From: Chloroflexota bacterium
GTDB lineage: Bacteria; Chloroflexota; Dormibacteria; CF-121
Length of the DNA: 21,478 nucleotides
NCBI GenBank assembly: GCA_005889285.1
Contig: VBFF01000034.1
Span: 1-21,478 of the forward strand
Direction: 5' to 3'
The notes under the pieces are model-generated. The model saw only the letters and a list, made by a program, of their open reading frames with translations, made no database searches and was not told the origin of the DNA. Shown piece by piece: positions 1-8,359 of this stretch. Position 1 is the first letter of the stretch. Every line of letters starts with the position of its first letter. The translations under genes and the position numbers were made by a program.

Positions 1-185
1 GAGATGACGGCCGGCGCCGGCGTGGCCGCCGTCGGAAGGGACCGCGGCCAGAGCACGAACGCCGCCGCAGCGACGGTGGCGACGGCGAGAAGGCCCGCCA
101 ATTGCCAGTCGTGGCGATAGAGCCAGCCGAGGAGTCCGGCTCGAAACAGATTTGTCTGCTTGCCCAGGCCTAATCGCTTGCGCAT
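1..185 (-). CDS. N-terminal fragment of a single-pass membrane protein (possibly ComEA-like)
   Basis: An ATG at 185 opens a frame that runs off the left edge after 61 codons. The visible protein has a basic start (MRKRLGLGKQ), a stretch with GWLYRHDW, then one hydrophobic helix at about residues 28-46 ending in LWPRS, followed by an Ala/Pro-rich linker. This is the pattern of a protein anchored by one N-terminal helix with its main domain outside the cytoplasm. It lies 33 nt downstream of the leuS stop on the same strand and is probably co-transcribed with it. No strong ribosome binding site is visible. A comEA-type DNA-uptake gene is a common neighbour of leuS and has this N-terminal form, but no helix-hairpin-helix domain lies in the window, so that identity is only a guess. 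Confidence 0.55.
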   Translation of the reverse strand, partial: MRKRLGLGKQTNLFRAGLLGWLYRHDWQLAGLLAVATVAAAAFVLWPRSLPTAATPAPAVI

Positions 186-218
186 GCGTCCAGGCGTGAT
201 TCGGATCGGGCCTCGGTC

Positions 219-2678
219 CTACGCCGTGACCAGGTTGATCAGCCGGTCAGGAACATACACGGCACGCGCGACGCGCCGGCCATCCAGCGCGCGCTGGACG
301 TTGGCGCTCTGGAGCGCCCGCGCCTGGGCATTGGCCTGATCCGCGCCGGCGGGCATTTCGACCCGGTCGCGAAGCCGGCCATCGACCTGGACGACGATCG
401 TGACCTGCGGCCGGCGTAGCAATGCCTGGTCGAGCTCGGGCCAGGGCTGGAAAACCACGAGCCCTTCCCCGCCCTGGCGCTGCCACAACTCCTCGGCAAG
501 GTGCGGCGCAAACGGGCCGAGCATACGGGTCATCCCGAGAGCCGCGGCTTCCCACGCCTCCTCCCGGCGCCCGCCCCCCTGCAGGTAGTCCTGCATCAGG
601 TTGGCGAGCTCCATCAACGCCGAGACCGCCGTATTGAAGCGAAAGGCGTCGACGTCCCGGGTGACCCGATTGATCGTCTCGTGCAGCTTGCGGGTGAGGT
701 CCTGCGGACTGACCGGGTTCGCCTCGGCGATCGCCTCGTCCTCTTCGCCGACGACCAGGCGCCAGACCCGGTTCAAGAATCGGGCGACGCCGTCAACGCC
801 GCGATCGTTCCATTCGGCATCCAGTTCCGGCGGCCCGATGAAGAGCTCATAGACGCGGGCGGTATCGGCGCCGTACCGCTCCACCAATTGGTCCGGCGTG
901 ACGCCGTTGCCCTTCGACTTCGACATCACGGCACCGTTGCGCTGGATCATCCCCTGGGAGAAAAGCGCCGCGAAGGGTTCGTCGACGGAAACCATCTTGG
1001 CGTCGTAGAGGGCCTTCATGAAGAAGCGCGAATAGAGCAGGTGCAAGATCGCGTGCTCGATGCCGCCGATGTACTGGTCGACCGGCATCCAATAATCGAC
1101 TTTGGCTTTGTCGAAGGGCAGTGTTTGGTTGTCGGGGTCGGCGTAGCGCAGGAAATACCACGACGAATCGACGAAGGTGTCCATGGTGTCCGTCTCGCGA
1201 CGGGCGGGCTTGCCGCAACGGGGGCAGGTGGTATTGACGAATTCGGGCGTGTGTGCGAGTGGGTTCTGGCCGTCGGATCGAAACTCGACATGATCCGGAA
1301 GCGGCACGGGGAGCTCCGTGGTTGGGACCGGTACGATGCCGTGGTCCGGACAGTAGACCACCGGGATCGGCACTCCCCAGTAGCGCTGGCGCGAGATGAG
1401 CCAATCGCGCAGCCGGTAGATGACGGTCCGCGTACCGATGCCTCGAGCTTCCGCCTCGGCGATGATCTTCGCCATGCCATCTTTCACACTCAGCCCGCTG
1501 TGAGGCCCGGAGTTGACGAGGAAGCCGTCGTAGGACTCGAGCGCCGCATCGAGCGGTTTTGCTGAGGGGGTCTTGGTGGGGCTGATGACCGGGCGCACCG
1601 GTAATTGATATTTCTTCGCGAACTCGAAGTCGCGCGCATCGTGGGCGGGAACAGCCATGATGGCGCCGGTGCCATAGGTGGCGAGAACGTAATCCGCGAC
1701 CCAGATGGGGATGCGCTCCTTGGTAAACGGGTTGATGGCGTACGCGCCGGTAAAGACCCCTGTCTTTTCGTGCTCGGTCGAGAGCCGTTCGATCTCGGTC
1801 TCGGCCTTGGTCTGCTCGACATAGGCGTCGACGTCGCGCCGCCGCTCCTTCGTGGGGATCTTCTGGACGAGCTCGTGCTCGGGGGCGATCACCATGAAAG
1901 TCGCGCCGAAGACGGTATCCGGCCGCGTGGTGAAGACGCGCAGACTTCCGTCGCCGTCCACGGCGAACTCCAGGTCGGCGCCCTCGCTGCGGCCGATCCA
2001 GTTGGCCTGCATGACGCGTACCCGCTCCGGCCAGCGGTCGAGCTTGCTGAGGTCATCGAGCAATCGCTGCGCGTACGCCGTGATCTTGAAGAACCATTGC
2101 TCCAGCTCTTTCTTGGTCGGCTTGGTTCCGCAGCGCCAGCAAACCCCGTTGACGATCTGCTCGTTGGCAAGGACGGTATTGTCTTTCGGGCACCAATTGA
2201 CGGCCGCCTTCTGCTTGTAGGCGAGGCCCATCTCAAGGAATTTCAAGAAGAGCCACTGGGTCCACCTGTAGTAGTCCGGGTTGCAGGTGGTGACCTCACG
2301 CTCCCAGGCATAGAGGACGCCCATGAGGTCGAGCTCGTGCTTGGAGATCGCGATGTTGCCTTCGATCGATACGCGCGGGGGAATGCCGCTGACGATGGCG
2401 GCGTTCTCCGCCGGCAAGCCGAACGCGTCCCAGCCGAAGGGGTTGAGGACGTTGAAGCCACGCATCACCTTGTAGCGGGCGATGGCGTCGCCGATGACGT
2501 AGTTTCGGAAATGGCCCATGTGGAGCGGGCCGGAGGGATAGGGAAACATGACGAGGTTGTAGAACTTTGGCTTGCTCGAATCCTCCGCGACCCGAAAGAG
2601 GCCCGCCTTCTTCCAGGCATCGCGCCACTTGGGCTCGATCGCCTGCGGATCGTAGACGGGGGCGACAGTCCTGGCCAT
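219..2678 (-). CDS. leuS: Leucyl-tRNA synthetase
   Basis: Class I aminoacyl-tRNA synthetase that charges tRNA-Leu in the cytoplasm; 819 aa, normal for the bacterial enzyme. The HIGH motif appears as PSGPLHMGH (HMGH at residues 53-56) and the KMSKS loop as VMSKSKGN (MSKS at 585-588). The CP1 editing domain has [10 protein letters not shown] and [15 protein letters not shown]. Cys pairs (WCPKDN...CWRCG and CPRCG) are probable zinc sites, and [13 protein letters not shown] is the typical sequence before the catalytic core resumes. The C-terminal anticodon-binding and tail domains are complete. I chose the ATG at 2678 ([18 protein letters not shown]) because it begins where the family begins. The same frame is open further upstream only because it crosses the tRNA gene. 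The start is 13 nt after the tRNA-Ala 3' end, with no clear Shine-Dalgarno between them. Confidence 0.97.
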   Translation of the reverse strand: MARTVAPVYDPQAIEPKWRDAWKKAGLFRVAEDSSKPKFYNLVMFPYPSGPLHMGHFRNYVIGDAIARYKVMRGFNVLNPFGWDAFGLPAENAAIVSGIPPRVSIEGNIAISKHELDLMGVLYAWEREVTTCNPDYYRWTQWLFLKFLEMGLAYKQKAAVNWCPKDNTVLANEQIVNGVCWRCGTKPTKKELEQWFFKITAYAQRLLDDLSKLDRWPERVRVMQANWIGRSEGADLEFAVDGDGSLRVFTTRPDTVFGATFMVIAPEHELVQKIPTKERRRDVDAYVEQTKAETEIERLSTEHEKTGVFTGAYAINPFTKERIPIWVADYVLATYGTGAIMAVPAHDARDFEFAKKYQLPVRPVISPTKTPSAKPLDAALESYDGFLVNSGPHSGLSVKDGMAKIIAEAEARGIGTRTVIYRLRDWLISRQRYWGVPIPVVYCPDHGIVPVPTTELPVPLPDHVEFRSDGQNPLAHTPEFVNTTCPRCGKPARRETDTMDTFVDSSWYFLRYADPDNQTLPFDKAKVDYWMPVDQYIGGIEHAILHLLYSRFFMKALYDAKMVSVDEPFAALFSQGMIQRNGAVMSKSKGNGVTPDQLVERYGADTARVYELFIGPPELDAEWNDRGVDGVARFLNRVWRLVVGEEDEAIAEANPVSPQDLTRKLHETINRVTRDVDAFRFNTAVSALMELANLMQDYLQGGGRREEAWEAAALGMTRMLGPFAPHLAEELWQRQGGEGLVVFQPWPELDQALLRRPQVTIVVQVDGRLRDRVEMPAGADQANAQARALQSANVQRALDGRRVARAVYVPDRLINLVTA

Positions 2679-2691
2679 ATCAGTGAAGGAG

Positions 2692-2767
2692 TGGTGGAGC
2701 CGACGAGATTCGAACTCGTGACCTATTGCATGCCATGCAATCGCGCTCCCAGCTGCGCCACGGCCCC
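2692..2767 (-). tRNA. tRNA-Ala (anticodon GGC)
   Basis: Read on the minus strand, this is a 76-nt cloverleaf. The acceptor stem is GGGGCCG/CGGCTCC with one G-U pair. The D arm is GCGC...GCGC, the anticodon stem ATTGC/GCAAT with loop ATGGCAT (anticodon GGC, reading GCC and GCU), and the T arm ACGAG-TTCGAAT-CTCGT. The discriminator is A, and CCA is encoded. It sits between a promoter at about 2842-2869 and leuS, so the tRNA must be cut out of a transcript that continues into leuS unless leuS has its own start. Confidence 0.95.
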
Positions 2768-2841
2768 ACACGCGCGGGTCGAGGGTCAAGTTTAGCGAAC
2801 TCCTCTCGGCGAGAGCGGCGGAGCCCGACGCCATGGGCGCG

Positions 2842-2869
2842 AGTATACACGATTTTGTGTAACTGTCAC
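2842..2869 (-). promoter_or_regulatory. Sigma-70-type promoter for tRNA-Ala(GGC)-leuS
   Basis: On the minus strand a GTGACA -35 box (2869-2864) and a TATACT -10 box (2847-2842) are separated by 16 nt. Each matches five of six consensus bases. Predicted transcription start is near 2835, about 70 nt upstream of the tRNA. No second promoter is evident between the tRNA and leuS. Confidence 0.7.
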
Positions 2870-2894
2870 GGCAAAATCCGCGCGGCCGCGCCCT

Positions 2895-3398
2895 ATGATT
2901 CAGCCGATGCAGCATCTCTGGGCGCCCTGGCGGATGGCGTTCATCAAAGCGCCCAGGCCATCGGGCTGCTTCTTCTGCGAGGCCGCCGCTGCTGCCCCCT
3001 CGGACGACGCCACGCACCTGGTGCTCGCCCGCGGCGAGCTGACGCTGGTCATCCTCAATCGCTATCCCTACAACAACGGGCATCTGATGATTGCCCCCAA
3101 TGCCCACCTGGCCAATCTCGAGGACCTGCCCGCCGCGGCGGCCAATGAACTAACGGCGCTGACGCAGCGCTCCGTGCGCGTGTTGCGCCAGGTGCTGGCA
3201 CCGCAGGGCTTCAATCTCGGCATCAACGCCGGCAAGGTCGCGGGCGCCGGCGTCGCCGATCATGTCCACCAGCACGTGGTGCCGCGCTGGGATGGCGACA
3301 CAAATTTCATGCCGGTCGTGGCGGACACAAAAGTCCTTAACGAAAGCCTTACGAAGAGTTATGGAGAGCTACGCGCCGGCTTCGATCGACTGGCGTAA
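2895..3398 (+). CDS. HIT-family hydrolase/phosphorylase (AP4A phosphorylase-like)
   Basis: Histidine-triad superfamily protein of 167 aa. The triad is [10 protein letters not shown], residues 123-127 for HxHxH, whose histidines act on the alpha-phosphate of nucleotides such as diadenosine tetraphosphate. The start QHLWAPWRM, the CFFC pair at residues 25-28, [26 protein letters not shown] and the tail [17 protein letters not shown] all follow the subgroup that includes the mycobacterial AP4A phosphorylase (Rv2613c); that substrate is inferred. ATG 2895 gives the full frame, while ATG 2907 (MQHLWAPW) matches the usual family start equally well. Neither has a clear ribosome binding site. The gene is divergent from the tRNA-leuS promoter. 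Confidence 0.92.
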   Translation: MIQPMQHLWAPWRMAFIKAPRPSGCFFCEAAAAAPSDDATHLVLARGELTLVILNRYPYNNGHLMIAPNAHLANLEDLPAAAANELTALTQRSVRVLRQVLAPQGFNLGINAGKVAGAGVADHVHQHVVPRWDGDTNFMPVVADTKVLNESLTKSYGELRAGFDRLA

Positions 3399-3482
3399 CG
3401 TCGATCGTTAGTCAGTCCCGTCTCAATTAGGGCCGAACGGCGGATAGGCCGAACGCAAACCGGTGCTACCTTCGTTCTAGCC

Positions 3483-3758
3483 ATGAAGAAACGGCGGAGA
3501 CAGTCTGGCCAGGCGTTGACCGAATATGCCTTCCTCCTGGTCTTGCTGGCCACCATCACCTTCGCGGTCGTGGTGCTGGCGGGCAACCAGCTCCAGGGGA
3601 CCTTCCAGGACGTGAGTTACGAGCTCAGCCACCTCACCGACGCTTCCACGGTCGCGCCCGACGGGAGCACGCTCGACCCCGGCGTCACGCCGGCACCCGC
3701 GCAATGTCCACCGGGACAGACGGCTCAACTGAGAGGCCACAAATGGAAATGCAACTAG
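3483..3758 (+). CDS. Flp-type (type IVb) pilin-like protein with GHK tail
   Basis: 91 aa with the anatomy of a type IVb prepilin: a short basic leader (MKKRRRQSG), a predicted prepilin-peptidase cut after Gly9, then QALTEY with the conserved Glu at position +5 (Glu14), followed by one hydrophobic helix to about residue 35. After the helix come GNQLQGTFQDVS, typical of Flp/TadE-like pilins, and a Thr/Pro/Asp-rich spacer. The last 18 residues contain two cysteines (Cys75, Cys90) around a GHK (85-87), matching the tail of the second pilin in this window without gaps. The protein would be processed at the membrane and assembled into a pilus or pseudopilus. No tad assembly genes are in the window. 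No clear Shine-Dalgarno precedes the ATG, and a 9-bp direct repeat (GGCCGAACG at 3431 and 3447) lies upstream. Confidence 0.85.
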   Translation: MKKRRRQSGQALTEYAFLLVLLATITFAVVVLAGNQLQGTFQDVSYELSHLTDASTVAPDGSTLDPGVTPAPAQCPPGQTAQLRGHKWKCN

Positions 3759-4060
3759 AGCGATTGAGCGACGAGGCCGCCCCTCGTGGGCTCAACCGGC
3801 TGCTGGCCAACCGCCAGCTCTGGAAGAACGCGATCTACTCGATCGCGCTGATCACCTATTTGTGCTCCTTCCTGTTCTTCGGGCTGGCCGTCGGTAACAT
3901 GCGCGAGACCGGCGGCAGCGTGACCACGGTGATCGACCTGATCGTGGCGCTCTATTTTCTCCTCCAGGTGATCTTCCTGTTCGTGCTCAGCGGCGTCGTC
4001 GAACGCCGCCACCGCAACGAGCCGATCGATTTCCCCGATCGGCGCACCCGGACGAGCTAA
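3743..4060 (+). CDS. Small membrane protein with two helices, unknown function
   Basis: 105 aa from the ATG at 3743. The start is chosen because GAGAGG (3731-3736) lies 6 nt upstream and the gene then overlaps the pilin stop by 16 nt, suggesting translational coupling. Two hydrophobic helices are visible at about residues 29-50 and 62-84, joined by a short loop (GNMRETGGSVTTV). A charged C-terminal tail (VERRHRNEPIDFPDRRTRTS) is probably cytoplasmic. I recognise no family. The overlap with the pilin suggests a pilin-associated role, but that is inference. Its stop overlaps the convergent thiolase stop by 3-4 nt. An upstream ATG at 3704 is in frame, but it would push the protein deep into the pilin gene. 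Confidence 0.7.
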   Translation: MEMQLERLSDEAAPRGLNRLLANRQLWKNAIYSIALITYLCSFLFFGLAVGNMRETGGSVTTVIDLIVALYFLLQVIFLFVLSGVVERRHRNEPIDFPDRRTRTS

Positions 4061-5211
4061 AGTCGCTCGATAACGGTCGCGATGCCCATGCCGTATCCGA
4101 TACACATGGTGCTGAGGCCGTAGCGGGCACCCTGACGCTCGAGCTCATGCAACAGGGTGGTGATCAGGCGCGCGCCGCTGGCACCCAGGGGATGGCCGAG
4201 CGCAATCGCGCCGCCCGAGTAGTTGACCTTCTCCATGTCGGCACCGGTCTCCTGCTGCCAGGCCAGCACCACGGGGGCGAAGGCCTCGTTGACCTCGAAC
4301 AGGTCGATGTCGCTCAGCTGTAGCCCCGCCTTCTTGAGGACTTTCTGGGTTGCCGGGATCGGTCCTGTCAACATGATGGTCGGCTCGGAGCCGACGATCG
4401 CCTGCGCCACGATGCGCGCCCGCGGCTTGAGCCCCAACTGCAGGGCCTTTTCCTTGGTCATGATCAACACGGCGGCGGCGCCGTCGCTGATCTGGCTGGA
4501 GTTGCCGGCCGTGACCACGCCATCCTCCTGGAACGATGGTTTCAGCTGTGCCATTTTTTCGCGTGACGGCGGGATGCGCACGCCTTCGTCGACGGCGAAT
4601 TCATAAGTGCTGCCGTTTTGTTTGACCGCCACCGGAAAGATCTCGCGGGTGAACCGGCCTTCCTGGATCGCCTGGCCGGCCTTGAGGTGGCTCTGATAGG
4701 CAAATTCGTCCAGTTGCTCGCGACCGAAGCCCCACTTCCTGGCAATCATTTCGGCCGAATTGCCCTGCGGGATGATCTCGAAGAGATCCATCAGCTTGGG
4801 GCTGACCGGGCCTTCGCCGGGCCCGAACGCATCCGAGCCCATCGGCACGCGCGACATGTTTTCGACGCCGGCACCGATGACGATCTCTTGCGCGCCCGAC
4901 AAGACCCCCTGGGCGGCGAAGTTCACCGCCTGCTGGCCGGAGCCACAGAAGCGATTCACCGTCGTTCCGGGAACTTCGATGGGGAAGCCCGCGATCAAGG
5001 CGGCGGCGCGGGCGATATTCATGCCCTGTTCGCCGGTCTGCGTGACGCAGCCGGCGATGACGTCGTCGACCTGGGCGGGGTCGACGCCCGCACGGGTGAC
5101 GACTTCCCGGAGGGTCAGCGCCAGCAGGTCGTCCGGCCGGACCGGGCTCAGCTTGCCGCCGCGCCGGCCGATCGCCGTACGGACAGCTTCAACGATGACG
5201 GCTTCTGTCAT
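4057..5211 (-). CDS. Thiolase (acetyl-CoA C-acetyl/acyltransferase)
   Basis: 384-aa thiolase that makes or cleaves beta-ketoacyl-CoA. The acylated cysteine is Cys89 in NRFCGSG, the catalytic histidine is His340 in GHPLGASGARL, and the second cysteine is Cys370 in MCIGYGMG; NEAFAPV is also present. These features fit both biosynthetic acetyl-CoA acetyltransferases and degradative 3-ketoacyl-CoA thiolases, and no partner gene decides between them. The region GAGVENMSRVPMGSDAFGPGEGP resembles the FadA/PcaF-like branch. The ATG at 5211 is preceded by GGGAG about 8 nt upstream and by a perfect 16-bp dyad at 5226-5241 that could be an operator. It could feed acetoacetyl-CoA metabolism, but nothing here links it to the terpene genes downstream. 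Confidence 0.95.
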   Translation of the reverse strand: MTEAVIVEAVRTAIGRRGGKLSPVRPDDLLALTLREVVTRAGVDPAQVDDVIAGCVTQTGEQGMNIARAAALIAGFPIEVPGTTVNRFCGSGQQAVNFAAQGVLSGAQEIVIGAGVENMSRVPMGSDAFGPGEGPVSPKLMDLFEIIPQGNSAEMIARKWGFGREQLDEFAYQSHLKAGQAIQEGRFTREIFPVAVKQNGSTYEFAVDEGVRIPPSREKMAQLKPSFQEDGVVTAGNSSQISDGAAAVLIMTKEKALQLGLKPRARIVAQAIVGSEPTIMLTGPIPATQKVLKKAGLQLSDIDLFEVNEAFAPVVLAWQQETGADMEKVNYSGGAIALGHPLGASGARLITTLLHELERQGARYGLSTMCIGYGMGIATVIERL

Positions 5212-5225
5212 GGAAAGAACTCCCT

Positions 5226-5241
5226 GGGGCGTTCACGCCCC
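5226..5241. promoter_or_regulatory. Perfect 16-bp dyad in the thiolase/bS22 intergenic region
   Basis: GGGGCGT-TC-ACGCCCC is a perfect 7+2+7 inverted repeat starting 15 nt upstream of the thiolase ATG. It has no T-run, so it is not a terminator. It could be a repressor site or an RNA hairpin in the thiolase leader. A TAGAAT box at 5268-5273 may be the -10 of the plus-strand bS22 promoter, but I see no convincing -35. Confidence 0.45.
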
Positions 5242-5318
5242 TCATCAGTCTAAACGTCAACTTCGTCTAGAATGTTCCGCGATATGAACGGCGCCGTGTT
5301 TGCGACAAGGGACCGGGC

Positions 5319-5414
5319 TTGGGCTCGGTAATCAAGAAGCGCAGGAAGAAAATGCGCAAACACAAGCACAAGAAGATGTTGAAGGCGACCCGTTGGCAGC
5401 GCCGGACGAAGTAA
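5319..5414 (+). CDS. Small ribosomal protein bS22 (AURKAIP1/COX24-domain protein)
   Basis: 31-aa, extremely basic protein from a TTG at 5319: it begins MGSVIKKRRKKMRKHKHK and ends TRWQRRTK. It matches in length and pattern the actinobacterial small-subunit protein bS22 (MGSVIKKRRKRM...), known from mycobacterial ribosome structures and carrying the AURKAIP1/COX24 C-terminal domain. It binds rRNA in the 30S subunit near the decoding region. The start is supported by AAGGGA (5307-5312) with a 6-nt gap and by the conserved GSVIKKRRK beginning. Almost the whole gene lies antisense to the 3' end of the tlpA-like gene, which is why a standard gene caller could miss it. Confidence 0.88.
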   Translation: MGSVIKKRRKKMRKHKHKKMLKATRWQRRTK

Positions 5415-5916
5415 TCAGCTTCTGATCGATTAATTTCGCCAGCTGCGCCTGCGAGGCCTCCCCCGGATAGCGAGCGACGACGACGCCACGACGGTCAACG
5501 AGGACGAACGATGGGGGCGAGTCCACTTCATAGGCCGCCGTCAGGCTGCCCGCGGCGTCGTACAGACTCGGATACGGCACCTTGAATTCGGCGTAAAACG
5601 CGCGCGCCAGCGCCCGATCGTGGTCGAGCATGTCAACGCCGTAGAAGGTGATGCCGTAGCGGGCATAGTTGGCCGCCAGCGCGTTCAGTCCCGGCTGTTC
5701 CTTACGACAGGGTCCGCACCACGCGGCCCAGAAGACCAAGACCGTGCTCGATGCTTTGAAGTCGACGGACAGCGCGGACCCGTCGAGTGTTTCGCCCGAA
5801 AGACGCGGCGCCGCCGTCCCCACCCGGCCGTTGGGCGCTGCCTGCGAAACGTCGGGCTGCAGGCTGCATCCAGCCAGCAGCAAGACCAGGAGTAACCAGG
5901 GCCCGCGGCCCAGCAA
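5332..5916 (-). CDS. TlpA/ResA-like thioredoxin-fold lipoprotein
   Basis: 194 aa. A short signal (MLGRGPWLLLVLLLAGC) ends in a lipobox with Cys17, so the protein is probably lipid-anchored outside the membrane. The thioredoxin fold has the redox motif WCGPC (Cys67, Cys70), the preceding VLVFWAAW strand and a cis-proline region DSPPSFVLVDRRG. Family members reduce disulfides of exported or cytochrome-related proteins. The TTG at 5916 is chosen because it begins just before the lipobox helix and sits 1 nt after the lon stop; upstream codons in this frame lie inside lon. The fold ends near residue 168 (LIDQKL). The last ~25 residues (a Ser/Cys-rich tail) are simply the antisense of bS22 and are probably unstructured. 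A stop change or an alternative end cannot be excluded. Confidence 0.85.
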   Translation of the reverse strand: MLGRGPWLLLVLLLAGCSLQPDVSQAAPNGRVGTAAPRLSGETLDGSALSVDFKASSTVLVFWAAWCGPCRKEQPGLNALAANYARYGITFYGVDMLDHDRALARAFYAEFKVPYPSLYDAAGSLTAAYEVDSPPSFVLVDRRGVVVARYPGEASQAQLAKLIDQKLITSSGAANGSPSTSSCACVCAFSSCAS

Positions 5917-5917
5917 G

Positions 5918-8356
5918 CTAGTTGACCGTGCCGGGCTGGGAGCCGCCCAGGGGTCGCTTAAACCCGAGGCCGGGCGTCGACGGCCGGGTGGCCGCCGGCA
6001 GCAACGCCTTGTCCAGCACCTCATCGACGTGCTTGACCAGAACGAGCTCCATCGAACTCTTGACTTCTTCCGGCACCTCGTGCAGGTCCTTGCGATTCTT
6101 CTCCGGCAGGATGAAGGTCTTGATCCCCGCCCGATGCGCGGCGAGCAGCTTTTCTTTCAGCCCGCCAATCGGCAACACCTTGCCACGCAAGGTGATCTCA
6201 CCCGTCATGGCGACCTCGCGACGCACCGGTCGGTCGGTGAGAACCGAAACCACGGCGGTGGCCATGGTGATGCCCGCCGAGGGACCGTCTTTCGGGATCG
6301 CGCCCGCGGGCACATGGATGTGAAAGAAATGATCCTCGAAGAAGCCGGGCTTCAATCCAAGCTCGAGCGCATGCGAGCGCGCATAGCTGACCGCGGCGCG
6401 CGCCGACTCCTCCATCACCTTGCCGATCTGTCCCGTCAGGGCGAATTCGCCGCGCCCCTGCATCAGGATCGCCTCGACGGTCATCACGTCGCCGCCGTAC
6501 TCGTTGACGGCCACGCCGGTGACGGCTCCGACCTGGTCTTCCAGCTCGGCGACGCCGAACTCGAACCGCGGCGGCCCCAGGTAGCCCATCACGTCACCGG
6601 GCTGGACAGTGACTTTTTCGGTTTGCCCTTCGGCGATGCGCCGCGGTATCTTGCGCGCGATGTTCGCGATCTCGCGGTCGAGGTTGCGCACGCCGGCCTC
6701 GTGGGTGTACTCGCGGATGAGCAAGCGCAGCGTCTCCTCGGGAACTTCCAGGTTGTCGTCGGTCAGCCCGTGCTCGCGCAACTGCCGTGGCTTGAGGAAC
6801 TGCTGTGCAATATGCAGCTTCTCGTCTTCCGTGTATCCGGGTAGCCGGATGATCTCCATGCGGTCGCGTAGCGGGGCAATGATGGTGTCGACGACGTTGG
6901 CCGTCGTGATGAACAGCACCTGCGACAGGTCGTAGGGGACTTCCAGGTAGTGATCCGAAAAGTCCTTGTTCTGCTCCGGATCGAGGACCTCGAGCAGGGC
7001 TGACGACGGATCGCCGCGCCAGTCGGCGCCGACTTTGTCGACTTCGTCGAGCATGAAGACCGGGTTGCGCGCCCCGGCGACTTTCATCTGCTGCAGAATT
7101 CGGCCCGGCATCGCGCCGATGTAGGTTCGCCGGTGTCCCCGGATCTCGGCCTCGTCGTGAATGCCGCCCAGCGAGAGCCGCACGAACTTGCGGCCCAGTG
7201 CCCGAGCGATCGACTTACCGAGGCTGGTTTTCCCGACGCCCGGAGGTCCGACGAAACAGAGAATGGGAGAGCGCAGGCTCTGTGACCGCTGCCGGACCGC
7301 CATGTATTCCAGGATCCGTTCCTTGATCTTCTCGACGCCATAGTGGTCCTCATCGAGCACCTTCGCCGCCACTTTGATGTCCCAGGTCTCGCCGGGCGGC
7401 GGTCCCCAGGGCAGGGCGATCAGCCAGTCCACGTAGGTCCGGATGATGCCAACCTCGGGCGAGGCCGCCGGAATGCTCTGCATCCGATCGATTTCTTTGA
7501 GGGCGCGTTCCTTCACGCTGTCCGGCATCCCGGCCGCTTCGATTTTTTCGCGCAGGCTATGGAGGTCAGCGCCTTCCTCGTCTTCGCCGAGTTCTTTGCG
7601 AATGGCTTTTAGTTGCTCGCGCAGAATCTGGTCGCGCTGGAGCTTGCCGATGGTGCTTTGCACTTCGTTCTGGATCTTGGCTTTGAGCTCGAGGATCTCG
7701 ACCTGCTTGCTGAGAAACAGGGCGAGAAGTCGTAGCCGCTCGAGCACGTTCGGCGTCTCCAGCATGTGCTGCTTCTGCTCGAGGGTCTGGTCCGGGGCCG
7801 CCGAGACCAGGTCGGCCAGATACACCGGGTCGTCCGTCTTCGACACCGTGGCCGCGACCTCGGGTGCGACCGCCGCGCCGGACTCCACGTATTTCTCGTA
7901 GAGGCTCTTGACGGAGCGCATGTGGGCCTCCATCTCGAGGCCCTCGCCGACCTGGTCAGCGAGGATTTCAATCTCCACTTCGATGAAAGGCTTGAACTGC
8001 GTGAAGCGCGCGATGCGCGCCCGCTGCGCGCCGGCGACGAGCATTTGCACGCCCGCGGGCGTTTGCCGCATGCCGTTGATTTCCGCGATGGTGCCGATCG
8101 CATAGAGATCCTGTTCGACGGTGTCGTCCACCTGGGGGTCTTTCTGCGCGACCAGCAACACCTGCTTGTCTTTATCCATGGCCGCCGTGATGGCGGCGAT
8201 CGATGTGCGGCGGCCGACCGACAAGGGCACGATCAGCTTGGGAAAGACGACGTCGTCCCGCAAGGGAACGAGGGGGATGCGCCTCAGCGTCGGCTCACCA
8301 GTCGTCTCCCTCCCCCCTTGCGGGGGAGGGTCGGGGAGGGGGGTTGGCTTGGCCAT
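5918..8356 (-). CDS. lon: ATP-dependent protease La
   Basis: 812-aa cytosolic AAA+ serine protease, full length. The N-domain begins at about residue 27 ([15 protein letters not shown]). Walker A is GPPGVGKT (370-377), followed by the typical [20 protein letters not shown]. The proteolytic dyad is Ser693 in KDGPSAG and Lys736 in GGLKEKL. It degrades misfolded and regulatory proteins. The ATG at 8356 is 3 nt after the ftsH stop, and no other start codon suits the family start. Residues 5-18 ([14 protein letters not shown]) are encoded by a C-rich palindromic repeat and are not a normal part of Lon. The repeat has therefore been tolerated in frame, or translation begins at an unrecognised codon downstream. 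The gene is the middle member of an ftsH-lon-tlpA operon. Confidence 0.97.
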   Translation of the reverse strand: MAKPTPLPDPPPQGGRETTGEPTLRRIPLVPLRDDVVFPKLIVPLSVGRRTSIAAITAAMDKDKQVLLVAQKDPQVDDTVEQDLYAIGTIAEINGMRQTPAGVQMLVAGAQRARIARFTQFKPFIEVEIEILADQVGEGLEMEAHMRSVKSLYEKYVESGAAVAPEVAATVSKTDDPVYLADLVSAAPDQTLEQKQHMLETPNVLERLRLLALFLSKQVEILELKAKIQNEVQSTIGKLQRDQILREQLKAIRKELGEDEEGADLHSLREKIEAAGMPDSVKERALKEIDRMQSIPAASPEVGIIRTYVDWLIALPWGPPPGETWDIKVAAKVLDEDHYGVEKIKERILEYMAVRQRSQSLRSPILCFVGPPGVGKTSLGKSIARALGRKFVRLSLGGIHDEAEIRGHRRTYIGAMPGRILQQMKVAGARNPVFMLDEVDKVGADWRGDPSSALLEVLDPEQNKDFSDHYLEVPYDLSQVLFITTANVVDTIIAPLRDRMEIIRLPGYTEDEKLHIAQQFLKPRQLREHGLTDDNLEVPEETLRLLIREYTHEAGVRNLDREIANIARKIPRRIAEGQTEKVTVQPGDVMGYLGPPRFEFGVAELEDQVGAVTGVAVNEYGGDVMTVEAILMQGRGEFALTGQIGKVMEESARAAVSYARSHALELGLKPGFFEDHFFHIHVPAGAIPKDGPSAGITMATAVVSVLTDRPVRREVAMTGEITLRGKVLPIGGLKEKLLAAHRAGIKTFILPEKNRKDLHEVPEEVKSSMELVLVKHVDEVLDKALLPAATRPSTPGLGFKRPLGGSQPGTVN
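8305..8343. repeat. C-rich/G-rich palindromic repeat, copy 1 (in frame within lon)
   Basis: The core CCCTCCCCC-CTTGC-GGGGGAGGG (8308-8330) is a perfect 9-bp stem with a 5-nt loop, followed by TCGGGGAGGGGGG. A related copy lies at 18274-18310. Plus-strand translation gives [10 protein letters not shown], a string familiar from palindromic intergenic repeats of GC-rich bacteria. Here it encodes residues 5-18 of Lon on the minus strand. Confidence 0.8.
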
Positions 8357-8359
8357 GCC

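Noticed and set aside
501..2795. Long plus-strand frames at 501-1565 and 1605-2795
   Set aside because: They lie fully antisense to leuS and have the R/G/A/D-rich composition of GC-rich shadow frames with no recognisable motif.
2679..3107. N-terminal extension of leuS to a start at 3107
   Set aside because: It crosses the tRNA-Ala gene and its promoter and has no family similarity; the conserved protein begins at 2678.
8305..8343. Rho-independent terminator between ftsH and lon
   Set aside because: The stem has no following T-run on either strand, lies inside lon, and has a relative elsewhere, so a repeat element fits better.
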